Part shown: piece after piece, positions 23,469 to 31,371 of the stretch
How positions within the stretch are numbered: position 1 is the first letter of the stretch
Layout of the letters: each line of letters opens with the position of its first letter
NCBI GenBank assembly: GCA_003152095.1
Contig: PLZI01000132.1
Coordinates: forward strand, 311 to 40,021
DNA: 39,711 nt
Reading direction: 5' to 3'
Source: Acidobacteriota bacterium
GTDB taxonomy: Bacteria; Acidobacteriota; Thermoanaerobaculia; UBA5066
Program-made: the position numbers and the translations under genes
The notes under the pieces: generated by a model
Seen by the model: the letters and a program-made list of their open reading frames with translations, nothing else
Database searches by the model: none
What the model was told of the DNA's origin: nothing

Positions 23469-25271
23469 ATGAGCGACAAGCTGGTCAACCTGCGCGACAT
23501 TCGATTCGTCCTGTACGAGGTGCTGAAGGTCGAGGGCCTGCTCGACTCCGAGCGGTACTCGATGCATTCGCGCGAGACGTTCGACATGGCGATCGACGCT
23601 GCGTACAAGCTCGCGCGCGAAGTCTGCTGGCCTGCCTATACGTCCATGGACAAGGCCGGGGTGAAGTACGATCCCAGGACCAGGAAGACCGAGGTGCCGG
23701 AGTCCATGCACAGGGTCTGGGCCGCCTCGAAGGAAGGCGGCTGGTTCGGCATCACCAGTGAATGCGAGCACGGTGGGCAGCAGTTCCCGGGCACGGTGGG
23801 GCGCGCGGTCGAGTTCATCCTCCACGCCGCAAACACCGCTGCGCGCATGTACGTGGGAGGAACCAACGGGGCAGCGCACCTGATCGCGGCGTTCGGCGAC
23901 GAGAAGATGAAGGCCACCTACGTCGAGAAGCTGACGGCAGGCGAGTGGGCCGGGACCATGGCCCTGACCGAACCCCAGGCCGGCAGCTCGCTCAGCGACG
24001 TCAAGACGACCGCCATCAAGGCCAAGGACCGCGACCACTACCTCATCACCGGGACCAAGTCCTTCATCTCCTCGGGCGATCACGATCTGGCCGAGAACAT
24101 CGTCCACCCCGTGCTGGCGAGGCTCCCGGACGCGCCGCCAGGGGTCAAGGGCATCAGCTTGTTCATCGTCCCCAAGTACCGCTTCAGGCCGGACGGCTCG
24201 ATCGGCGAGTTCAACGACGTGGTGACCGGCGGCGTCGAGCACAAGCTGGGCTTGAGAGGCCAGGCGACGGCCACGCTGAACTTCGGGGAGAACGGCGACT
24301 GTCACGGCTGGCTGATGGGGGAGCCCAACAAGGGCTTGGCGTACATGTTCCAGCTGATGAACGGCGCGCGCATCGCCACGGGCGTGCAGGCGACCGGGGT
24401 GGCGTCGAACGCCTACCAGCACGCTCTCCAGTACTCGAAGGAACGGCTGCAGGGACGTGCCATCACCGAGAAGGATCCGACCAAGCCCCAGATCGCGATC
24501 GTCAACCATCCGGACGTGCGGCGGATGCTGCTCACGCAGAAGGCGTACACCGAAGGGATGTTCGCCCTGCTCGCGTACGCGGCGAACCTGACCGACAGGA
24601 TACGCATCTCGTCGAGCGCGGAGGAGCGCGAACGCGCCCAGGACTTGCTGGAGATCCTGACCCCGGTCTGCAAGGCCTACGGTTCCGACATCTCCTTCCA
24701 GTCGACGGTCCTCGCCATCCAGGTCTACGGGGGGTACGGCTTCTCGGAGGAGTTCCCGCTCGCGCAGATGCTCCGCGACCAGAAGGTCTTCTCCATCTAC
24801 GAAGGGACGAACAACATCCAGGCGATGGATCTGCTCGGCCGCAAGGTGGTCATGAAGCACGGCGCCTCGTTCAAGGCGCTGGTGGGCGAGATCGCGAAGA
24901 CCATCGAGGAAGCGCGCGGCCTCGCGCCGCTGAAGGAGATGACCGACAAGGTGGAAGCAGCCCTGCGGACGGTCATCGACACCACCCAGCAGCTCGCCAA
25001 GCTGCTCGTCGAGATCGATCTCTACATGAGCTACGCGAGCCCGTATCTGCAGATGTTCTCGCAGCTGGTGATCTCGTGGCAGCTGCTCTGGGAGTCCGTC
25101 GTCGCGCAGAAGGCGCTGGATGGCGGGTCGTCCGAGCGGGACTTCTACCTGGGCAAGCTGGCGGCGGCGCAGTTCTACGTCAACAACGACCTGGCGTACG
25201 CCCATACGACGGCCAGGATTATCAAGACCGGCGACCGCGTGGCACTCGATTGCCAGGAGGCGTGGCTGTGA
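23469..25271 (+). CDS. Acyl-CoA dehydrogenase, large type with C-terminal extension
   Basis: A 600-residue acyl-CoA dehydrogenase of the FadE5/DmdC-like group. The core motifs are MALTEPQAGSSLSDVKTTAI, GTKSFISSGDHD, GVEHKLGLRGQATATL, QVYGGYGFSEEFPLAQMLRD, and the catalytic Glu in IYEGTNNIQAMDLL. The last ~130 residues form the acetyl-CoA-dehydrogenase-like C-terminal domain. ATG 23469 has GAGGAG 8-9 nt upstream. The subgroup includes long- and short-chain enzymes and 3-methylmercaptopropionyl-CoA dehydrogenase, so the substrate stays open. Operon neighbours point to fatty or dicarboxylic acyl-CoA oxidation. Confidence 0.93.
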   Translation: MSDKLVNLRDIRFVLYEVLKVEGLLDSERYSMHSRETFDMAIDAAYKLAREVCWPAYTSMDKAGVKYDPRTRKTEVPESMHRVWAASKEGGWFGITSECEHGGQQFPGTVGRAVEFILHAANTAARMYVGGTNGAAHLIAAFGDEKMKATYVEKLTAGEWAGTMALTEPQAGSSLSDVKTTAIKAKDRDHYLITGTKSFISSGDHDLAENIVHPVLARLPDAPPGVKGISLFIVPKYRFRPDGSIGEFNDVVTGGVEHKLGLRGQATATLNFGENGDCHGWLMGEPNKGLAYMFQLMNGARIATGVQATGVASNAYQHALQYSKERLQGRAITEKDPTKPQIAIVNHPDVRRMLLTQKAYTEGMFALLAYAANLTDRIRISSSAEERERAQDLLEILTPVCKAYGSDISFQSTVLAIQVYGGYGFSEEFPLAQMLRDQKVFSIYEGTNNIQAMDLLGRKVVMKHGASFKALVGEIAKTIEEARGLAPLKEMTDKVEAALRTVIDTTQQLAKLLVEIDLYMSYASPYLQMFSQLVISWQLLWESVVAQKALDGGSSERDFYLGKLAAAQFYVNNDLAYAHTTARIIKTGDRVALDCQEAWL

Positions 25272-25326
25272 CGCCCTCGGGCTCCACTGTTCTCGCGGCC
25301 GTTCGATCCCCTTCGACGGAGGACAT

Positions 25327-27420
25327 ATGAACTCGGCGGACTACTCGACGCATGGCGCGGTGGCGGTAGTGACCCTGAACAATCCGCCGGTGAACGGCCT
25401 CAGCCACGAGCTGCGCGGGGCGATCGTGGCCGGGCTCGACCAGGCGCTTGCGGACCCCGCCGTGAAGGCCATCGTCCTCATCGGCGCCGGCAAGGCATTC
25501 TCCGGCGGCGCGGACATCCGGGAGTTCAACACGCCCAAGGCGACCGCCGAACCGAACCTGGGGTCGGTCATCCGCGCCGTGGAGAGGAGTCCGAAGCCGG
25601 TGATCGCGGCGATCCATGACGTGGCGATGGGCGGCGGTCTGGAGCTCGCGCTCGGTTGCCACTACCGGGTGGCGGCGAAGGGCGCGCAGATCGGGTTTCC
25701 CGAAGTGAAGCTGGGCATCCTGCCGGGCGCCGGCGGGACGCAGCGCTTTCCGCGCGCCGTGGGTCCCGAGACGGCGGTCAGCCTGATCGTCTCCGGGAAC
25801 CCGGTACCCTCGGAGGCGCTGGAGAGCACGGGGTTGTTCGACCGGCTCATCGAGGGCGACCTGCTGCAGGGCGCGATCGCGTTCGCCGACCAGGTGGTGG
25901 ACCGGCGGCCGCTCAAGCTGGTGCGGGACATCAAGATCGACTACCCGCACGCGGAGGCCTTCTTCGCCTGGGCGCGCACCTCCGTGGGCGCGAGCTCGAA
26001 GGGGTTCCCGGCGCCAGTGAAGTGCGTGGAGGCGGTGGCGGCGTCGGTGTCCAAGCCGTTCGAGGAGGGGCTCAAGCTCGAGCGCGATCTGTTCACGCAA
26101 CTGGTGCAGTCCACCGAGTCGAAGGCGCTGCGGCACCTCTTCTTCGCCGAACGCGCCGCAGCCAAGATCCCCGACCTCCCGGAGGGCACGCCCACGCGGC
26201 CGATCAAGTCGGCAGCCGTCATCGGCGCCGGGACCATGGGGGGCGGCATCGCGATGAACTTCGCCAACGCCGGCATCCCGATCACGGTCCTCGAGGTGAA
26301 GCAGGAAGCGCTCGACAAGGGCCTGGCCGCCGTCCGCAAGAACTACGAGGGCCAGGTCAGGAAGGGGAAGCTGAAGCCGGCGGCGCTCGAAGAGCGCATG
26401 GGGCTCATCAAGCCCAGCCTCGACTACGCCGACCTGGGCCAGGCCGATCTCGTCATCGAGGCGGTCTTCGAGGACATGGCCGTCAAGGAGGCGGTGTTCA
26501 AGAAGCTCGATGAGGTGATGAAGCCGGGCGCCATCCTCGCCACCAACACGTCGACGCTGGACGTGAACCGGATCGCCGGGTTCACCCGGCGGCCGCAAGA
26601 CGTGATCGGGTTGCACTTCTTCAGCCCGGCGAATGTGATGAGGCTCCTGGAGGTGGTGCGCGGGAAGGCGACGGGCAAGGACGTCCTGGCGACGGCGATG
26701 GGGCTGGCGAAGAAGCTGAAGAAAACGGCGGTGGTGTCCGGCGTCTGCGACGGTTTCATCGGAAACCGCATGCTCGGGCCCTACGGGCGGCAAGCGGGGT
26801 TCCTCCTCGAGGCGGGCGCGCTGCCCTGGCAGGTGGACGCTGCGCTGGAGAGGTTCGGAATGGCCATGGGGCCGTTCCGCATGGCCGATATGGCGGGTGG
26901 CGACATCGGCTGGGCCGTTCGCAAGCGGCTCTACGTCGAGAAGCCGCAGGTGAAGTTCTCGAAGATCGCGGATCGCCTCTGCGAGCTGGGCCGCTTCGGG
27001 CAGAAGACGGGCGCAGGCTACTATCGGTACGAGCCGGGCAAACGCGACGCCATTCCCGATTCCGAGGTGGAGGCGCTCGTCGTCGGCTCCTCGAAGGAGC
27101 TGGGCGTCACCCGGCGCAAGATCACCGACGACGAGATCGTCGAGCGCTGCATCTTCGCGCTGGTGAACGAGGGCGCGAAGATCGTCGACGAGGGCATCGC
27201 CGCGCGAGCGTCCGACTGCGACCTGGTCTACATCACCGGTTACGGGTTCCCGCAGGTCCGCGGCGGCCCGATGTTCTACGCCAGCACGGTGGGCCTGTAC
27301 GACGTGGTGCGGTCGATGAAGCGCTTCCACGCCGATCCGCTCGGCGACCCTGGCTTCTGGAGGCCGGCCGAGCTGATCGAGAGGCTCGCTGCCGAAGGCA
27401 AGTCCTTCTCAAACACCTGA
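25327..27420 (+). CDS. Enoyl-CoA hydratase / 3-hydroxyacyl-CoA dehydrogenase (FadJ/FadB-like)
   Basis: A 697-residue bifunctional beta-oxidation enzyme. The N-terminal crotonase domain has the oxyanion segment [15 protein letters not shown] and both acid residues (Glu in [11 protein letters not shown] and in [17 protein letters not shown]). From about residue 298 the dehydrogenase domain begins with [20 protein letters not shown]; its catalytic His is in [20 protein letters not shown]. The C-terminal 3HCDH domain follows, with a second partial copy at the end ([16 protein letters not shown]). ATG 25327 has GGAGG 4 nt upstream. The length fits FadJ/peroxisomal bifunctional-enzyme homologues (about 700). 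Confidence 0.94.
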   Translation: MNSADYSTHGAVAVVTLNNPPVNGLSHELRGAIVAGLDQALADPAVKAIVLIGAGKAFSGGADIREFNTPKATAEPNLGSVIRAVERSPKPVIAAIHDVAMGGGLELALGCHYRVAAKGAQIGFPEVKLGILPGAGGTQRFPRAVGPETAVSLIVSGNPVPSEALESTGLFDRLIEGDLLQGAIAFADQVVDRRPLKLVRDIKIDYPHAEAFFAWARTSVGASSKGFPAPVKCVEAVAASVSKPFEEGLKLERDLFTQLVQSTESKALRHLFFAERAAAKIPDLPEGTPTRPIKSAAVIGAGTMGGGIAMNFANAGIPITVLEVKQEALDKGLAAVRKNYEGQVRKGKLKPAALEERMGLIKPSLDYADLGQADLVIEAVFEDMAVKEAVFKKLDEVMKPGAILATNTSTLDVNRIAGFTRRPQDVIGLHFFSPANVMRLLEVVRGKATGKDVLATAMGLAKKLKKTAVVSGVCDGFIGNRMLGPYGRQAGFLLEAGALPWQVDAALERFGMAMGPFRMADMAGGDIGWAVRKRLYVEKPQVKFSKIADRLCELGRFGQKTGAGYYRYEPGKRDAIPDSEVEALVVGSSKELGVTRRKITDDEIVERCIFALVNEGAKIVDEGIAARASDCDLVYITGYGFPQVRGGPMFYASTVGLYDVVRSMKRFHADPLGDPGFWRPAELIERLAAEGKSFSNT

Positions 27421-27436
27421 GCCACGGGAGGCCATC

Positions 27437-28615
27437 ATGACCGACGCCGTCATTGTCTCGACCGCTCGCACCGCGCTCGCGAAGTCCTGGCGCGGCGCCC
27501 TCAACCTGACCTACGGAGCGACCCTGGGAGGTCACGTCGTCCAGGCGGCCGTCGAGCGCGCCAGGATCGATCCGGCCGAGGTGGAGGACTGCATCATCGG
27601 CTGCGCCCTGCCCGAGGGCACCCAGGGCGGCAACGTGGCCCGCCAGATCGCACTTCGCGCCGGCCTGCCGGCGACGACGGCCGCCACCACGGTCAATCGC
27701 TTCTGCTCGTCCGGCCTGTGGGCCATCGCCATGGCCTCGCATCGCGTGATCGTGGATCGCGTGCCCGTGCTGGTCGCCGGGGGGCTGGAGAGCATCTCCT
27801 GCGTGCAGAACGACGTGAACAAGCTGATGTTCCGCGACCCGTGGCTGGTCGAGAAGAAGCCGGCCATCTACGACACCATGCTGCAGACCGCCGAGACGGT
27901 GGCTAAGCGCTACGGCATCCCGCGCGAGCGGCAGGACGAGTACGGGGCCCGCAGCCAGCAGCGCGCGTCCGCGGCTCAGGCGGCGCGGAAGTTCGACGCG
28001 GAGATCGTGCCGTTCAAGACGGTGATGGCCGTCGCCGACAAGGACACGGGCCGCATGATGACCAAGGAGGTCACGCTCTCCGAGGACGAGGGCATCCGCA
28101 CCGACACCACCCTGGAGGGCGTCTCCCAGCTCAGGACCGTGTTCCCCGGCGGCTGCATCACGGCCGGCAACGCAAGTCAGTTCTCCGACGGCGCCTCGGC
28201 GTGCGTGGTGATGGACGGCAAGCTGGCCGAGAAGCGCGGCCTCCAGCCGCTCGGGATCTTCCGCGGCTTCGCCGTGGCCGGCTGCGAGCCGGACGAGATG
28301 GGCATCGGGCCCGTCTTCGCCGTCCCCCGGCTCCTCGAGCGGACCGGCGTGAAGATGAAGGACGTCGGGCTGTGGGAGCTCAACGAAGCCTTCGCCGTGC
28401 AGGTGATCTACTGCCGTGACCGGCTGGGCATTCCCGACGAGCTGCTGAACGTGGATGGCGGCGCCATCGCCATCGGCCACCCGTACGGCATGTCGGGCTC
28501 GCGCCTCGTCGGACACGCGCTCATCGAGGGCAAGCGCCGCCGCGTGAAGTACGTCGTCGCCACGATGTGCATCGGCGGGGGGATGGGAGCCGCCGGTCTC
28601 TTCGAGGTGGCGTGA
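27437..28615 (+). CDS. Acetyl-CoA acyltransferase (thiolase)
   Basis: A 392-residue thiolase that releases acetyl-CoA in the last beta-oxidation step. Catalytic residues are visible: the nucleophile Cys in [15 protein letters not shown], the His in [16 protein letters not shown], and the second Cys in [20 protein letters not shown] sits upstream of ATG 27437, 16 nt after the FadJ-like gene. The stop overlaps the next start as TGATG. This is one of two different thiolases in the operon. Confidence 0.94.
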   Translation: MTDAVIVSTARTALAKSWRGALNLTYGATLGGHVVQAAVERARIDPAEVEDCIIGCALPEGTQGGNVARQIALRAGLPATTAATTVNRFCSSGLWAIAMASHRVIVDRVPVLVAGGLESISCVQNDVNKLMFRDPWLVEKKPAIYDTMLQTAETVAKRYGIPRERQDEYGARSQQRASAAQAARKFDAEIVPFKTVMAVADKDTGRMMTKEVTLSEDEGIRTDTTLEGVSQLRTVFPGGCITAGNASQFSDGASACVVMDGKLAEKRGLQPLGIFRGFAVAGCEPDEMGIGPVFAVPRLLERTGVKMKDVGLWELNEAFAVQVIYCRDRLGIPDELLNVDGGAIAIGHPYGMSGSRLVGHALIEGKRRRVKYVVATMCIGGGMGAAGLFEVA

Positions 28616-30132
28616 TGGCCACGTCCCCTGCGCCCGTGCTGGGCGTGGTCGGCTGCGGCGCCATGGGCCGCGGCATCGCGCAGATCGCGGCCCAGGCCGG
28701 CATCGCGGTCCGGCTCTTCGACGCGCGGCCGGAGGGAGCGGCGGAAGCGCGATCGGGCGTCGCCGATGCATGGCAGCGCCTCGTCACCAAGGGCAAGATG
28801 GCCTTAGCCGACGCCGAGGCGGCGGTCGAGCGACTGTGCGTCTGTCATGGCCTCGAGGCGATGGCCGGCTGCGATGTCGTGGTGGAGGCCATCGTCGAGG
28901 AACTGGAGGCGAAGCGCGCCCTCCTGCGTGCGCTGGAACCCATCGTCGGTGAAGGCTGCATCCTCGCCACGAACACCTCGTCGCTCTCGGTGACGGCAAT
29001 GGCGGCCGGTCTTTCCAGGCCGAAGCGCGTCGCGGGCTTCCACTTCTTCAACCCGGTCCCGCTCATGAAGGTGGTCGAGGTGGTGGCCGGGCTCTTGACC
29101 GATGCGGCCGTCGTGGATGCCCTGGTCGCCTTGGGCCAGCGCATGGGGCACACCGCGGTGCGTGCCAAGGACACGCCGGGCTTCATCGTCAACCACGCCG
29201 GGCGCGGCTTCGGCACGGAGGGGCTGCGGATCCTGGCCGAGGACGTCACCTCCGCCCCGGACCTGGACCGGATCCTGCGCGACACCGCGGGCTTCAAGAT
29301 GGGTCCGTGCGAGCTCATGGATCTCACGGGGCTCGATGTCTCGCACCCGGTGATGGAGTCGGTCTACCGGCAGTTCTATGATGAGCCGCGGTTCCGGCCC
29401 CAGCCGCTGACGCGCCAGATGCTCGCGGCGGGCCTGCTCGGCCGCAAGGCGGGGCGGGGCTTCTACGCGTATGAGGAAGGAGTTCAAGTGCGGGCACCGG
29501 AGCCGCCGGCTCCGGCGACACGGCCGTCGTCGGTGTGGGTGAGCGGGGCCCGGCCGCAACTCGCCGGGCGCATCGTCGAGCTGGTTCGCCAGCTCGGCGG
29601 GCACGTCGACGACGGGACGGTGCCGGCTGCCAGCAGCCTGTGCGTCGTGACGCCGCTGGGCGAGGACACGACGACACTCGCCGTGCGCGAGCGGCTCGAT
29701 CCAGCCCGCACCGTCGCCGTCGACGCCCTGTTCGACCTCGGCCGCCGGCGGGTCGTCATGACCTCGCCTGTGACGTCCCCGGCCATGCGCGACGCCGCGC
29801 AGGGCCTCCTCGCGGCCGACGGCGTGCCCGTCTCGGTGATCCGGGACAGCACGGGTCTCGTCGCCCAGCGCGTCGTGGCCACCATCATCAACATCGCGTG
29901 TGACATCGCGCAGCAGCGCATCGCGACGCCCGAGGACGTCGACCGCGCCGTGGTGCTGGGGCTGGGCTATCCGCACGGCCCGCTGGCCTGGGGGGACAGG
30001 CTCGGTCCTGTCACCGTGCTCGAGATCCTGGAGGCCATCCATGGCCTGTCCGGCGATCCTCGCTACCGCCCGAGCCCCTGGCTGCGGCGGCGCGCCCTCC
30101 TCGCCAAGTCTCTGCTGACCCCTGAGGCCTAG
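28615..30132 (+). CDS. 3-hydroxyacyl-CoA dehydrogenase, PaaH-like, with duplicated C-terminal domain
   Basis: A 505-residue NAD-dependent 3-hydroxyacyl-CoA dehydrogenase. The Rossmann motif is VVGCGAMGRGIAQIAAQAG at the N-terminus, and the catalytic His lies in AGFHFFNPVPLMKVVEVV. After the first C-terminal helical domain (to about residue 290) a linker and a second domain follow (about 400-490, GLVAQRVVATIINIACDIAQ). That architecture and length match PaaH/PaaC, the 3-hydroxyadipyl-CoA dehydrogenase of phenylacetate catabolism, better than the 280-residue enzymes. The start in TGATG couples it to the thiolase. It is the second dehydrogenase activity in the operon. Confidence 0.92.
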   Translation: MATSPAPVLGVVGCGAMGRGIAQIAAQAGIAVRLFDARPEGAAEARSGVADAWQRLVTKGKMALADAEAAVERLCVCHGLEAMAGCDVVVEAIVEELEAKRALLRALEPIVGEGCILATNTSSLSVTAMAAGLSRPKRVAGFHFFNPVPLMKVVEVVAGLLTDAAVVDALVALGQRMGHTAVRAKDTPGFIVNHAGRGFGTEGLRILAEDVTSAPDLDRILRDTAGFKMGPCELMDLTGLDVSHPVMESVYRQFYDEPRFRPQPLTRQMLAAGLLGRKAGRGFYAYEEGVQVRAPEPPAPATRPSSVWVSGARPQLAGRIVELVRQLGGHVDDGTVPAASSLCVVTPLGEDTTTLAVRERLDPARTVAVDALFDLGRRRVVMTSPVTSPAMRDAAQGLLAADGVPVSVIRDSTGLVAQRVVATIINIACDIAQQRIATPEDVDRAVVLGLGYPHGPLAWGDRLGPVTVLEILEAIHGLSGDPRYRPSPWLRRRALLAKSLLTPEA

Positions 30133-30138
30133 ATCACG

Positions 30139-31341
30139 ATGCTCGACGCATATATTTACGATGGTCTCCGTTCGCCCTTCGGGCGCCACGCCGGCGCCCT
30201 TGCCGCCGTTCGCCCCGACGATCTCGCGGCCGAGGTGATGCGGGCTATGGTCATGCGCTCGCCCTGGAAGCAGGAGGACGTGGAAGACGTCCTCCTGGGC
30301 TGCGCGAACCAGGCCGGGGAGGACTCGCGCAACGTGGCGCGGCACGCCGTCCTGGCGGCGGGCTTCCCGGCAGCGATCCCGGCACAGACCGTGAACCGGC
30401 TCTGCGCGAGCGGCCTCGCCGCGGTGATCGACGCCGCCCGCGCTGTCACCTGTGGCGAGGGAGAGCTGTACGTCGCGGGCGGCGTGGAAAGCATGAGCCG
30501 GGCGCCCTTCGCCGTGGCCAAGGCCGAGGCGCCCTACGCCCGTGAGCTCCGCGTCTATGACACCACGCTGGGCGCCCGGTTCCCCAATCCGAGGATCGTG
30601 AAGGGCTACGGCTCGGACTCCATGCCGGAGACGGGCGACAACGTCGCCAAGGACCACGGCATCTCGCGGAGTCAGGCCGACGAGTTCGCCGCGCGGTCGC
30701 AGGAGAAGTACGAGAAGGCGCGTGCCGCGGGGTTCTTCGCCGGCGAGATCCACCCCATCCAGGTTCCGACGGGCAAGAAGACCCCGCCCGCCATCGTGAG
30801 CGTGGACGAGCATCCCCGGCCCGAGTCGACGCTGGAGGCCCTGGCGAAGCTCCAGCCGCTGTTCGAGGGTGGCGTGGTCACGGCCGGCAACGCCTCCGGC
30901 ATCAACGACGGCGCCGCGGTGCTGCTCGTCGGGAGCCGCGCCGCAGGCGAGCGCGTCGGAGCGAAGCCCCTCGCCCGGATCGTGGCCTCGGGCGCCGCGG
31001 GAGTGGAGCCGCGCGTCATGGGTCTCGGCCCCGTGTACGCGATCCCGAAGGCGCTCGCCCGGGCGGGCCTCACGCTCGACCAGATGGACCTGGTCGAGAT
31101 CAACGAGGCCTTCGCCAGCCAAGTGCTGGGCTGCCTCAAGCTCCTCGGGATCCGCTTCGACGACTCTCGGGTGAATCCCAACGGAGGGGCCATCGCGGTG
31201 GGCCATCCGTTGGGGGCTTCCGGTGCCCGGCTGGCCCTCACGGCCGCCCGCGAGCTCCAGCGCCGGAACGGCCGCCATGCCGTCGTCAGCCTGTGCATCG
31301 GCGTGGGCCAGGGGCTCGCGATGATCATCGAGCGCCCGTGA
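30139..31341 (+). CDS. Acetyl-CoA acyltransferase, 3-oxoadipyl-CoA thiolase-like
   Basis: A 400-residue thiolase close in length and pattern to PcaF/PaaJ (3-oxoadipyl-CoA thiolase). Catalytic residues are the Cys in VNRLCASGLAAVIDA, the His in NPNGGAIAVGHPLGASGARL, and the second Cys in SLCIGVGQGLAMIIE. The start MLDAYIYDGLRSPFGRHAGA is typical of the PcaF group. It lies 6 nt after the PaaH-like gene. The two together suggest processing of dicarboxylic or aromatic-derived acyl-CoAs such as 3-hydroxyadipyl-CoA, but no ring-cleavage genes are in the window. Confidence 0.92.
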   Translation: MLDAYIYDGLRSPFGRHAGALAAVRPDDLAAEVMRAMVMRSPWKQEDVEDVLLGCANQAGEDSRNVARHAVLAAGFPAAIPAQTVNRLCASGLAAVIDAARAVTCGEGELYVAGGVESMSRAPFAVAKAEAPYARELRVYDTTLGARFPNPRIVKGYGSDSMPETGDNVAKDHGISRSQADEFAARSQEKYEKARAAGFFAGEIHPIQVPTGKKTPPAIVSVDEHPRPESTLEALAKLQPLFEGGVVTAGNASGINDGAAVLLVGSRAAGERVGAKPLARIVASGAAGVEPRVMGLGPVYAIPKALARAGLTLDQMDLVEINEAFASQVLGCLKLLGIRFDDSRVNPNGGAIAVGHPLGASGARLALTAARELQRRNGRHAVVSLCIGVGQGLAMIIERP

Positions 31342-31371
31342 CGTGATCGCAGCTCCAAGGGGAGGCTGAGA

